From Saccharicrinis sp963663905 (GTDB lineage: Bacteria; Bacteroidota; Bacteroidia; Bacteroidales; Marinilabiliaceae), in assembly GCA_963663905.2 (NCBI GenBank), contig OY760657.1, forward strand, positions 6,014,001 through 6,078,000: a DNA stretch of 64,000 nucleotides, written 5' to 3'. Shown piece after piece: positions 38,570 through 46,888 of this stretch (the stretch's first letter is position 1; each line of letters begins with the position of its first letter). Under the pieces are notes generated by a model. That model saw only the letters and a list, made by a program, of their open reading frames with translations. It had not been told where the DNA came from and did no database searches. A program made the translations under genes and the position numbers.

Positions 38570-39985
38570 ATGAAAAAAATTACTCTATTATTTGCTGCTT
38601 TATTAATTGCAGTTACAAGTTTTAATGCACAAAACCTGGCTTTGGATAAAACGGCCACAGGTTCTACGGAGAATCAAGCTGCCGGTAATGCAATTGATGG
38701 TAATACCGGCACACGTTGGGAATCTGCCTCAGAAGATCCCCAGTGGATTACAATTGATTTGGAACAAACTTATTCAATAGGAAGGATCGTTCTGAATTGG
38801 GAAGGTGCTTATGGGAAAGAATATAAAATTCAGGTATCTGATAATAATACTGATTGGACTGATATTTATACAGAAACAAATTCAGATGGAGGATTTGATG
38901 ATTTTAATGTAACAGGAACCGGGCGTTACGTTAGAATGTACGGTACAGTCAGAGGTACAGTTTGGGGATATAGTTTATTCGAATTTGAAGTATATGCTCC
39001 TTTATCACAGGAAAAAGATGCAACATTAGCAGATTTGAAAGTGGACGGTGTAACAATTGATGGTTTTAGTTCAGGAACTACTGATTATACTTACGGTGTA
39101 ATTCAGGGTACAACAACAGTTCCTACTGTTACCGTTGCTGCAAGTAATTCGAATGTAACTCCAAATATTACTAATGCTACATCCATTCCCGGGACTACAA
39201 CAATTACTGTTAGGTCTCAGGACTTATCAACTACAGAAACGTATACTGTAAAATTTGTTGTTGATACTCCGATAAACGCAGCACCTGTTCCTACTCATAA
39301 TTCAGCTAATGTAATCCCTGTTTACAGTGATGCTTATACTAATAATCTGTTAATAAACTCAAATCCATATTGGGGACAATCAACTGTCGTAAGTGAAGTT
39401 CAACTTGAATCCGATAATGCACTAAAATATGCAGGTTTAAATTATCAGGGTACAGAATTTACTTCAACAGATATTTCTGTTATGAACTATGTTCATTTGG
39501 ATTACTTTACCGGAGATGCTACTGAATTTCAGTTTTTCGTAATTAGTGAAGGACCTCTTGAAAATGCTTATGATATTGCTCTTAACGATGGTATAACTAC
39601 CGGAGAATGGGTTTCGTTGGATATTCCATTAACGGAATATACTGTGCCTGATTTAACAAAAGCTTTTCAGTTTAAAACTGTTGGTAATGGGACTATTTAT
39701 TTAGATAATTTGTATTTCTGGAAAGGAAGTGCTACCGATGTATCAGCAATTAATGATGAGGTATTTCAAATGGTACCTAATCCTGTAGTGAACTATATGA
39801 TATTAAAATCTTCATCAACAATTGAGCGCGTTGAAATATTTGCATTATCAGGAGGTAAAATTGTGGAAGTATTACCCAATACTTCTGATGCTAAAGTTAA
39901 TTTAAGTAGCCTGAGAAAAGGTATTTATATAGCTAAAGTAACAATGAATGGGAGAGTTAAAACTCAAAAATTCATCAAGCAGTAA
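38570..39985 (+). CDS. Secreted multi-module glycan-binding protein with CBM32-like domain and T9SS signal
   Basis: The 471-residue protein has an ordinary signal peptide (LLIAVTSFNAQ) and no lipobox. An F5/8-type C (CBM32-like) domain spans about 22-140 (NLALDKTATGSTENQAAGNAIDG; TRWESASEDPQWITIDL). A cadherin-like beta-sandwich follows (DATLADLKVDGVTIDGFSSGTTDYTYGV), then a third beta-sandwich (about 240-390). The C-terminus is a type IX secretion signal (VPNPVVNYMILKSSS ... LRKGIYIAKVTMNGRVKTQKFIK). No catalytic residues are recognisable, so it is probably a released or surface-attached binding protein that targets polymer or other cells' glucan. Its placement among lipoproteins is unusual. 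Confidence 0.82.
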   Translation: MKKITLLFAALLIAVTSFNAQNLALDKTATGSTENQAAGNAIDGNTGTRWESASEDPQWITIDLEQTYSIGRIVLNWEGAYGKEYKIQVSDNNTDWTDIYTETNSDGGFDDFNVTGTGRYVRMYGTVRGTVWGYSLFEFEVYAPLSQEKDATLADLKVDGVTIDGFSSGTTDYTYGVIQGTTTVPTVTVAASNSNVTPNITNATSIPGTTTITVRSQDLSTTETYTVKFVVDTPINAAPVPTHNSANVIPVYSDAYTNNLLINSNPYWGQSTVVSEVQLESDNALKYAGLNYQGTEFTSTDISVMNYVHLDYFTGDATEFQFFVISEGPLENAYDIALNDGITTGEWVSLDIPLTEYTVPDLTKAFQFKTVGNGTIYLDNLYFWKGSATDVSAINDEVFQMVPNPVVNYMILKSSSTIERVEIFALSGGKIVEVLPNTSDAKVNLSSLRKGIYIAKVTMNGRVKTQKFIKQ

Positions 39986-40030
39986 TTGTTAACCTGATTG
40001 TTTTCCTAATTAAGAACGTTACCAATTTTA

Positions 40031-40064
40031 GGGCTGTTCTTGTAAAAACGGACAGCCCTTTTTT
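40031..40064 (+). terminator. Rho-independent terminator after the CBM32-type gene
   Basis: GGGCTGT (40031-40037) pairs with ACAGCCC (40052-40058) and is followed by six T residues. Confidence 0.85.
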
Positions 40065-40106
40065 AAGAATGTAATTCTATAGATTAAACACATAAACAAC
40101 AATTAA

Positions 40107-41585
40107 ATGAACGCAGTTGGGTACATTTTGATGTTCGTATTATTTACCCTGTATGGATGTAAAGAAAGTGCAAAGGTTGATATTTATGAAACATCAGCGC
40201 AGGGAAATAAACTTAAAAAATTAAATGCATTTCAAAAATTAGAAAATCCGGTATCAATTATTCTTCATCCAGAATGCAAGTTCCAGACTATAACCGGATT
40301 CGGAGGTTCTTTTACTGAGGCTTCAGCATATTTATTAAATCAGCTAAGTGAGGAAAAAAGACAAGAGGTGTTGAATGCCTATTTTAGTGAAGAAGGAGCT
40401 GCTTATTCATTAGCAAGAACACATATAGGATCTTGTGATTTTTCATTGGGTAACTATTCCTACGCTCCCGTTGAAGGAGATACTGCATTGATGCATTTTT
40501 CAGTTCAGGAAGATAACAACGACATCATTCCAATGATAAAAGATGCGATGGCCATTTCAAAAGATGGATTTAAAATCCTGGCTTCGCCCTGGAGTGCTCC
40601 ACCTTGGATGAAAGATAATAATGATTGGCGAGGAGGAAAGCTCCTGCCTCAATATTATAAAACATGGGCTTTGTTTTTCTCAAAATATATTGAAGCATAT
40701 AAAAACGAAGGAATAAATATTTGGGGAGTAACTGTTGAAAATGAGCCTTTAGGAAACGATTATAACTGGGAGAGTATGCATTATTCGCCCGAAGAAATGG
40801 TGAATTTTGTGAAACATTATCTGGGACCACAGTTAGAAAAGGACTATCCGAAGGTTAAAATTCTTGGATATGATCAAAACAGAGGTGAAGAATTAATGAA
40901 TTGGGCAAGAACTATGTATCAAGATGAAGCTTCTTCCAAATATTTTGATGGAACAGCCATTCATTGGTACGCCAGTACTTATGATGTTTTTGCTGAGTCG
41001 TTAAACTTTACTCATGATTTAGCACCCGAAAAACACCTGATACAATCAGAAGCCTGCGTAGACGCTGAAGTTCCTCATTGGAATGATGATGAATGGTATT
41101 GGTCGAAAGAGGCTACAGACTGGGGATGGGACTGGGCTCCTGAAAATCAAAAGTATTTACATCCCAAATATGTTCCTGTTTATCGTTATGCCCGAGATAT
41201 CATAGGTTGTTTAAATAACCATGTTGATGGCTGGATTGACTGGAATATGGTATTGGATAAACAAGGCGGACCAAATTGGTTTCATAACTGGTGTTTATCA
41301 CCTGTAATTGTTGATGAAAATGCAGATGAGGTTTATTATACTCCTATGTATTATACCATGGCGCACTTTAGTAAGTTTATTCGTCCCGGAGCACAACGTA
41401 TTGGCTTTCAGACCTCGGATACCGGACTGCTTTTAACTGCAGTGCAAAATCCAGATAATTCCATTGTGATGGTTGTATTAAATATGGAGGAAACACCACA
41501 GCAGATTAAACTTTCTGTAATGAATCAAATGTTTGATTTTTCTATAGATGCCAAGGCAATTCAAACCATTACAATAAAAAATTGA
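40107..41585 (+). CDS. GH30 glycosidase lipoprotein, probable endo-beta-1,6-glucanase
   Basis: The 492-residue lipoprotein (lipobox MFVLFTLYGC, then KESAKV) has the GH30 barrel plus side beta-domain. Signatures are the N-terminal FQTITGFGGSFTEASAYLL, the acid/base motif VTVENEPLG with E213, and the nucleophile motif IQSEACVD with E315. In a beta-1,3-glucan locus, GH30 subfamily 3-like enzymes commonly cut beta-1,6 branches or linkages of laminarin or pustulan. The beta-1,6 specificity is inferred from context and general similarity. The enzyme appears periplasmic from the non-acidic post-lipobox residues. A strong terminator follows, so this closes locus 2. Confidence 0.9.
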   Translation: MNAVGYILMFVLFTLYGCKESAKVDIYETSAQGNKLKKLNAFQKLENPVSIILHPECKFQTITGFGGSFTEASAYLLNQLSEEKRQEVLNAYFSEEGAAYSLARTHIGSCDFSLGNYSYAPVEGDTALMHFSVQEDNNDIIPMIKDAMAISKDGFKILASPWSAPPWMKDNNDWRGGKLLPQYYKTWALFFSKYIEAYKNEGINIWGVTVENEPLGNDYNWESMHYSPEEMVNFVKHYLGPQLEKDYPKVKILGYDQNRGEELMNWARTMYQDEASSKYFDGTAIHWYASTYDVFAESLNFTHDLAPEKHLIQSEACVDAEVPHWNDDEWYWSKEATDWGWDWAPENQKYLHPKYVPVYRYARDIIGCLNNHVDGWIDWNMVLDKQGGPNWFHNWCLSPVIVDENADEVYYTPMYYTMAHFSKFIRPGAQRIGFQTSDTGLLLTAVQNPDNSIVMVVLNMEETPQQIKLSVMNQMFDFSIDAKAIQTITIKN

Positions 41586-41668
41586 TATTGAAATTTGTTT
41601 TTTAGTCTACTATAGTTGATTGTTGTTATATAGAATTATTTGCGGCACAGGCAATACAACAATTTATT

Positions 41669-41705
41669 AAAATCCTCTTGGCAACATTTGCTAAGGGGAT
41701 TTTTT
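41669..41705 (+). terminator. Strong terminator closing locus 2
   Basis: A 16-bp stem (41669-41684 with 41688-41703), fully paired if two G-U pairs are allowed, ends in a T-run. It lies about 85 bp after the GH30 stop. Confidence 0.85.
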
Positions 41706-41880
41706 GTTGCGCATAAGATCAAGCGAATGAATTTTTATTAATGCGACATCAAGTCTGTTTCTAAATCTATTTATAATAACTAATTATTATATTTGAAAGC
41801 ATTTATAAAATTGCACCGCTGTTTAGCGTGTCCTCACGCGGAACTACAAACTTTACAATTAACCTATATTATTTATAACT

Positions 41881-42327
41881 ATGGAAACTCAAAAAATAAT
41901 CTTAACCTCAACCTATCCGCAAGATGCACATATGGCAAAAGCTTATCTTGAATCAGAAGGAATAGAATGTATGATCAATGATGAATTTACTGCACAGGTC
42001 AATAATTTTTACTCTAATGCCATAGGTGGAGTTAAGCTTTTGGTTAATGAAAGTGATTATGATGAAGGAATCAGTATTTTACAAAAAGGCGGATATATTT
42101 CTGATAGTAAAGAGCAAGAAGAAACACAGGTTGAAGTTGTTTACTTAAATGAGAATACCGATAAAACCAAATGTCCATTTTGTCATTCAGAGAATATTGG
42201 TCGTAAAAAACAGCTAAACATTGTAGCTGTTATCGTTTACTTTCTCATGAGCATATTATTTCCAATATTTAAAAAATCATACAAATGTTTTGATTGTAAC
42301 AAAGAATGGAAGTATTTGAAAAAGTGA
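41881..42327 (+). CDS. DUF2007-type protein with membrane segment and zinc-ribbon motif
   Basis: The 148-residue protein starts with a DUF2007 (putative signal-transducing) domain: ILTSTYPQDAHMAKAYLESEGIECMINDE followed by GGVKLLVNESDYDEGISIL. A zinc-binding pair follows: CPFCHSEN at about 99 and CFDCNKEW near the end. A hydrophobic segment (IVAVIVYFLMSILFPIF) sits between the two CxxC halves. The function of the family is not established. It appears monocistronic and unrelated to the glucan loci. Confidence 0.75.
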   Translation: METQKIILTSTYPQDAHMAKAYLESEGIECMINDEFTAQVNNFYSNAIGGVKLLVNESDYDEGISILQKGGYISDSKEQEETQVEVVYLNENTDKTKCPFCHSENIGRKKQLNIVAVIVYFLMSILFPIFKKSYKCFDCNKEWKYLKK

Positions 42328-42404
42328 GGTTCACTATATATTTTATAATCTTAAAAAATATAAATCAATTCCCTTTCAATTTTTCAACGTAATCTTCAAC
42401 AAAA

Positions 42405-42436
42405 TTGCTTATTGGGATTAAAAAGTGATAAATTCG
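42405..42436 (+). promoter_or_regulatory. Promoter of the DEAD-box helicase gene
   Basis: TTG 42405-42407, a 21-bp spacer and TAAATTCG 42429-42436 fit the Bacteroidota consensus with one mismatch. It falls inside the in-frame upstream extension beginning at TTG 42412, so translation must start downstream, at ATG 42478. Confidence 0.55.
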
Positions 42437-42477
42437 CACCAGAATTTAATTTATACCATAAACAGAACATTTACCGA

Positions 42478-43830
42478 ATGTCTAAAAACATAAACGATCC
42501 CAAAGAGATTTCCGACAATAAGCTTTTGAGCTCCATCCTTAATAAATTCGAGATTGAATCATTAAATCCTATGCAGGAGGAGATGTTTACAACTGTTCAA
42601 TCAAAGTCGGATGTGGTATTGCTTTCACCTACCGGTACAGGTAAAACACTGGCTTTTTTGTTGCCTTTAATCGAAAGACTGGATAAGGACTGTGCCGAGA
42701 TTCAGATTTTGATTTTGGTTCCGGCGCGTGAGTTGGCGCAGCAAATTGAACAGGTGGCTCGTAATATGGGATCGGGTTTTAAGGTAAATGCACTTTATGG
42801 TGGTAGAGCAGGAGCACTTGACCGAATTGACATTAAGCATCGTCCGGCTATTCTTATCGGTACACCCGGAAGAATCGCAGACAGAATCAGAAGGGATGAA
42901 ATTTCTTTAAAACATATTAAAACCCTTGTACTGGATGAGTTCGACAAGTCACTGGAAGTAGGCTTCGAGAATGAAATGGCAGAGATCATTGATGTGCTTC
43001 CCAACGTTAAACAACGTATTCTGACTTCGGCCACCAGCGATGCTAAAATACCTGAATTTGTTGGATTGCATAAACCTGTTTTTGTTAATTACTTAAAAGA
43101 AGGAGTATCTCAGCTTACCATTAAAACATTGCTGTCGGAAGAAAAAGATAAGTTAAATGCTTTGCAAAAAGCTCTTGCTTTTGTTGGTCCCCAACCCGGT
43201 ATTGTGTTTTTCAATTTTAAGGATGCCTTGCAACGTGTAAGTGATTTCTTAACAGAAAAACATATTCCACATGAGTGTTTTCACGGAGGAATGGAGCAAA
43301 CAGATCGTGAGCGTTCTTTGGTTAAATTCCGAAACGGAACCATTCAGCTTCTTTTGGCAACCGATTTAGCAGCTCGCGGACTGGATATTCCTGAAATAAA
43401 GTTTATTCTTCATTATAATCTTCCTTTGCACAAAAAAGAGTTCACACACCGAAACGGACGAACTGCCCGAATGAATCGAGATGGCATTGCCTATATTCTG
43501 CAATGGAAAGATGAAGAACTACCTGAATTTATTCAGGAGATATCACCTGAAGCTATGAATGTAAACGACTTGCCTAATTCAGAGCTTCCTTTACCTGTGC
43601 AATGGGAAACCTTATATATTTCCGGCGGAAGACAAGATAAAATATCAAAAGGTGATGTAGCCGGTTTATTCATGAAGCAAGGACAAATACATAAAGATCA
43701 ACTTGGAGTTATTGAACTCAAACAAAATTGCACTTATGTTGCTGTACATTCAGAAGTGGCCGAAACAATAATAGCAAAAACCAACAACAGCAAACTCAAA
43801 AAAAAGAAGGTAAGAGTTAGTGTTATCTGA
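42478..43830 (+). CDS. DEAD-box ATP-dependent RNA helicase with DbpA-like C-terminal domain
   Basis: The 450-residue cytoplasmic protein unwinds RNA and has the family motifs in order. These are the Q-motif region (NPMQEEMF), motif I SPTGTGKT with K56, PARELAQQ, GTPGR, motif II DEFD (153-156, replacing DEAD), motif III SAT, ATDLAARGLD and HRNGRTAR. A DbpA-type RNA-binding domain follows (LYISGGRQDKISKGDVAGLF ... TYVAVHSEVA). Relatives bind 23S rRNA hairpin 92 during ribosome assembly, which may apply here. ATG 42478 was chosen because the promoter overlaps the upstream extension. Confidence 0.92.
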   Translation: MSKNINDPKEISDNKLLSSILNKFEIESLNPMQEEMFTTVQSKSDVVLLSPTGTGKTLAFLLPLIERLDKDCAEIQILILVPARELAQQIEQVARNMGSGFKVNALYGGRAGALDRIDIKHRPAILIGTPGRIADRIRRDEISLKHIKTLVLDEFDKSLEVGFENEMAEIIDVLPNVKQRILTSATSDAKIPEFVGLHKPVFVNYLKEGVSQLTIKTLLSEEKDKLNALQKALAFVGPQPGIVFFNFKDALQRVSDFLTEKHIPHECFHGGMEQTDRERSLVKFRNGTIQLLLATDLAARGLDIPEIKFILHYNLPLHKKEFTHRNGRTARMNRDGIAYILQWKDEELPEFIQEISPEAMNVNDLPNSELPLPVQWETLYISGGRQDKISKGDVAGLFMKQGQIHKDQLGVIELKQNCTYVAVHSEVAETIIAKTNNSKLKKKKVRVSVI

Positions 43831-43942
43831 TGGTTTGTAATGGGAATGGTGAAGCACGAAGAGGAGGTGATTTTTACCACTACTTCATTAAATTCCTTCG
43901 TGTACTTAGCGCTATCTTCGCGTTCTTCGCGGTTAAAAAAAT

Positions 43943-43970
43943 GAAGATAGGAGCCAGAAGATAGGAGTTA
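43943..43970 (+). repeat. Tandem 14-mer
   Basis: GAAGATAGGAGCCA (43943-43956) is followed directly by GAAGATAGGAGTTA (43957-43970) and then a partial third copy, GATGATAGAAG. The copies differ at two positions. Confidence 0.7.
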
Positions 43971-44120
43971 GATGATAGAAGTGAAAACCTTATTTGTATA
44001 AAGCCACCTTAGTAGCATAAAGCAACGTAAGTTTCAACCTTATTGATAAATAAACCATCATATTGTCAATAAAACCAATACTCTAACAAAGGCAACAACT
44101 AAGCGTGCTTCTCATGAATT

Positions 44121-44170
44121 CTCCTCCTTTCAAAGGAGGAGTACCCGAAGCATGAGGGGGAGGTGGTTTA
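44121..44170 (+). repeat. Dispersed palindromic repeat, copy 1
   Basis: A palindrome built from CTCCTCCTTT and AAAGGAGGAG heads a 50-bp element that continues with GTACCCGAAG and GAGGGGGAGG. Copy 2 at 45483-45532 has the same order and length and matches at about four fifths of positions. REP-like elements of this style occur in many Bacteroidota intergenic regions. Confidence 0.7.
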
Positions 44171-44238
44171 AAATACTATTCAAAAAATATATTTATTTTT
44201 GATAGTTTAAAATACATTTTATCAATTAACCCAAAACT

Positions 44239-44739
44239 ATGGATCCCAATATTAAATTTGAAATTAAACCAGACTATAAAAAACGGAAAAGAAATGTAAA
44301 TCTCATTCTGTATCTCAGCGTTAATATAATTGTCTTTTCAATTGTTTATTCATCTCCACTATTTGTTATTTTAGGTTTCTACATGTTGATTGTTATGGTT
44401 TTTATACCAAAAAAATATATGGTTATAGAAAATAATTCAATTATTATAGAATCTAATTTTTTAATTAGTGCTCTAAATAGTACTGCAGTCATTGACATTA
44501 AGGATATTCAGGAAGCCTTTTTTGTAAAAGGACAGTTTAGACTTCAAAACCTTTTTTCTGGTGGACACGATTATATAGATTACGAGTACAATAGAGTTTT
44601 AACAACTGATAAAATTGTATTAAATCTTAAAAATAAAAGACACAAAAACATTTATAAAATAGGTAATCTGGAGCAATTTAAAGAAGCCTACAATACAATT
44701 CAATCGTTAATAGATCTGAATGAACAAAGCATCAAATGA
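44239..44739 (+). CDS. Membrane protein with PH-like domain, unknown function
   Basis: I do not recognise this 166-residue protein as a named family member. A basic N-terminus (KPDYKKRKRN) leads into two hydrophobic segments (LILYLSVNIIVFSIVY and LFVILGFYMLIVMVFI). A cytoplasmic domain follows with alternating beta strands (YMVIENNSIIIES ... DKIVLNLKNKRHKNIYKIGNLEQFKEAYNTI). This pattern resembles bacterial PH-domain membrane proteins. It stands alone between repeat-rich segments and may be accessory. Confidence 0.6.
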   Translation: MDPNIKFEIKPDYKKRKRNVNLILYLSVNIIVFSIVYSSPLFVILGFYMLIVMVFIPKKYMVIENNSIIIESNFLISALNSTAVIDIKDIQEAFFVKGQFRLQNLFSGGHDYIDYEYNRVLTTDKIVLNLKNKRHKNIYKIGNLEQFKEAYNTIQSLIDLNEQSIK

Positions 44740-44782
44740 TTTTCCCTTCAAAAACTGTATTTAATCATTCAACAACCAGATT

Positions 44783-45388
44783 ATGAAATTTTATCTTCAA
44801 GTCTTATTTATTTTTACAGGACTCATTGTTATAGAATCTTGTTGTAATAGTCATAAAACATCAAACAAATTAAATACCTTAGATTTTAGTTATACCTACT
44901 ATAAGGCATCCAATACAAATGAATATGATTTATATGAAATTCCGGTTTCGTTTATTCAGGAAATAACAGATAGTTCAGTTTATTATTTAAAATATATCAG
45001 AAACTGGAATAGTTATGTAGACTTTAAAACAGACACCATAAAGTTTAAGTTTGATCAAGAGTATCTCGAAAATTCAAATATATACTTCACTCAAGAGAAG
45101 AGTAAATCATTTTTGTTTGCGCAAAAAAGAACCTATGTAAATGGATCTCGGAATTATACTGTATATAAATTTTATGATGCCCCCATGATTATTGATGCAG
45201 GAGATGCTTATTTCTGGACACCAGAATTCGGAGTTATTTTAATTCGATCTTTACATTGGGAAAACATTATGAAATTAGAATGTCATAAATCTGAATCTTT
45301 ATCCAAAGAATTAGATCAATTGTGCAATATGGTTCTGTTTGATAAATCAATTTTTTTCAAATCTACAGATGATTTAAATCCAGAATAA
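44783..45388 (+). CDS. Small lipoprotein of unknown function
   Basis: The 201-residue product has a lipoprotein-like signal (MKFYLQVLFIFTGLIVIESCC) and a mature part of beta-strand character rich in Tyr, Phe, Asn and Asp (IRNWNSYVDFKTDTIKFKF; DAGDAYFWTPEFGVILIRSLHW). It resembles the small single-domain lipoproteins often found in Bacteroidota, but I cannot name a family. It is 43 bp after the PH-like membrane protein gene, so the two may be co-transcribed. Confidence 0.55.
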   Translation: MKFYLQVLFIFTGLIVIESCCNSHKTSNKLNTLDFSYTYYKASNTNEYDLYEIPVSFIQEITDSSVYYLKYIRNWNSYVDFKTDTIKFKFDQEYLENSNIYFTQEKSKSFLFAQKRTYVNGSRNYTVYKFYDAPMIIDAGDAYFWTPEFGVILIRSLHWENIMKLECHKSESLSKELDQLCNMVLFDKSIFFKSTDDLNPE

Positions 45389-45482
45389 AACGAGGAAAAA
45401 TCCATTGTTGAATCAGGGCTATGTAATAGAGTGAAGTCATTTTTCTATCATAGCTAATAACTAAGGGTTCTGTCAATCATTT

Positions 45483-45532
45483 CTCCTCCTTCCGAAGGAG
45501 GAGTACCTGAGGAACGAGGGGGAGCTGTTTTA
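45483..45532 (+). repeat. Dispersed palindromic repeat, copy 2
   Basis: CTCCTCCTTCCGAAGGAGGAG with the tail GTACCTGAGG...GAGGGGGAGC parallels the copy at 44121-44170 over 50 bp. Confidence 0.7.
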
Positions 45533-45629
45533 TATATCAATAATACAACGTCAATTACCCTTTAACCCTTCTATCCTTTACCTTATCACCTTTGTTTAAA
45601 ACCACAACTTTCATACTTTCTACATAAAC

Positions 45630-45655
45630 CTTGTCAGTTTTTCTGACAAGCTTCC
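45630..45655 (+). repeat. Hairpin repeat, copy 1
   Basis: CTTGTCAG, five T residues and CTGACAAG form a perfect 8-bp stem, followed by CTTCC. The same stem recurs at 45863-45887 with a five-A loop and CTCC after it. Confidence 0.7.
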
Positions 45656-45679
45656 TGGCTAAAATATCATCGTTCAATA

Positions 45680-46108
45680 AAAAAGTACGGAAGCCGAAGG
45701 AAAAAATACGGAGCATTCAACTATTTTCTTCAATGATCTCACTTTTTATATCAGGGTATCGAGGAAAAAGTATGGGCCTTCCTACTTTTTATGAGAACGT
45801 TTAATAAAAATCATCGGACGTTGCTATTTTTTCATTCAAGATTTACCAATTTTATATTCAAGCTTGTCAGAAAAACTGACAAGCTCCGTACTTTTTTGTT
45901 CATGTTCGATGAAAAAAGTAAGACTCGCCATATATTTTTTTAGGTTGTTGATGTTTTTTTCTTCAACTGTCATGTGTTGTTTGTTAAGTTTTGATGAAAA
46001 ATATTTGATCTTCAATGTTTTTTTCATCATCGTTGCTACTTTTTCTTTCAAGCTCCATACTTTTTCTATCATACTTTGATGGAGAAAGTATTAACTTCAG
46101 TACTTTTT
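45680..46108. repeat. Cluster of TACTTTTT/AAAAAGTA motifs
   Basis: Exact copies lie at 45680-45687, 45765-45772, 45783-45790, 45889-45896, 45913-45920, 46037-46044, 46058-46065 and 46101-46108, on both strands. Two of the units, 45882-45920 and 46051-46090, are about 40 bp long. They begin AGCTCC[G/A]TACTTTTT and end in a complementary GAAAAAAGTA or GAGAAAGTA. Confidence 0.6.
45863..45887 (+). repeat. Hairpin repeat, copy 2
   Basis: CTTGTCAG-AAAAA-CTGACAAG with a CTCC tail is a direct copy of the stem at 45630, with the loop complemented. Confidence 0.7.
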
Positions 46109-46225
46109 ATATATACATTGATGTTTATTTATACATGTTTGATGTTAAAATATTAAATGCTGGTGCTTTTATTGAAACAAATGATTACAGATATTTAAAT
46201 TAGCTGCCATAAATTAATACAGATT

Positions 46226-46798
46226 ATGTGTAGATATGCAATGACAAATTACAAATCCCATTATGCTTGTTTTAAATGCAGAAAAACATTTAAAAGAAGA
46301 TTATGGGTTGATGTTGATCGGGATTCGGCTTATGATGAAAACGTGGAGTCTAATAAAGCGATTTGTCCTGAATGTGGAAGTTTAATGGTTGATATGGGAT
46401 TAGATTTTGAATCACCCAAAAAAACAGATGTTAAAACATGGAAGCATATTGAGGATTTGTATAAATCAGGAATTACCTTTCATTCATGTGGTTGTACCGG
46501 GCCTGGCTATATTCCAAAAGACAGGGAACAGTTGATCAAACATCTGATGCATGTTAAAGATCAATATATTAAACATATGAGGTTTTGGAAAAATAGAATT
46601 GAACCTCAGAATGACAGTGAAAAACAAAAAGACTGGAACAATAATGCAGGATTTCTTTTTGCAATTCCTCAAAAATTAAAGGAAGGAACTCGAAAGAAAC
46701 GAAAGATTGATTCTGATAAAGCTGTTGACTACTGGACAGAGAAACTCATTGTAGTTGAGAACAGGTTATCTGAACTCATAACTGTTAACAAAGCATAA
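46226..46798 (+). CDS. Zinc-ribbon-containing protein of unknown function
   Basis: The 190-residue cytoplasmic protein has two CxxC pairs (CFKCRKTF and CPECGSLM) that probably bind one zinc, followed by CGCTGPGYIP and a charged helical C-terminal half. ATG 46226 (MCRYAMTNYKS) and ATG 46241 (MTNYKSHYACFKCRK) are both possible starts. I know similar uncharacterised proteins in Bacteroidota but no function. The next gene follows about 90 bp later. Confidence 0.65.
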   Translation: MCRYAMTNYKSHYACFKCRKTFKRRLWVDVDRDSAYDENVESNKAICPECGSLMVDMGLDFESPKKTDVKTWKHIEDLYKSGITFHSCGCTGPGYIPKDREQLIKHLMHVKDQYIKHMRFWKNRIEPQNDSEKQKDWNNNAGFLFAIPQKLKEGTRKKRKIDSDKAVDYWTEKLIVVENRLSELITVNKA

Positions 46799-46888
46799 AA
46801 AAGGAGCTGATTCCCAATAGAATTCGCCAAACCACTATGAGATGTGTATTTTTATACCTGTGTTTGAAGAATATAACCAGGAGATATC

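Larger units (their letters stand above)
43831..44238. other. Repeat-rich intergenic region (408 bp)
   Basis: No gene is apparent. It contains a 14-bp tandem repeat (43943-43970), a G/C-richer segment around 43900-43935 with TTCGCG-type short repeats, and a palindromic element at 44121-44170 that recurs at 45483-45532. Confidence 0.7.
45389..46225. other. Repeat-filled intergenic region (837 bp)
   Basis: No credible gene is present. The overlapping plus and minus frames at 45836-46079 arise from repeat sequence. The stretch holds the palindromic repeat copy at 45483, two CTTGTCAG-N5-CTGACAAG hairpins, and eight copies of AAAAAGTA or its complement within 45680-46108. Confidence 0.7.

Noticed and set aside
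42412..42477. N-terminal extension of the helicase from a TTG codon
   Set aside because: A promoter-like TTG/TAAATTCG lies within it, and the sequence before ATG 42478 has no helicase character.
45836..46079. Overlapping plus and minus small frames
   Set aside because: They consist of the TACTTTTT repeat cluster and hairpin repeats; composition is Phe/Ser/Lys runs with no domain.
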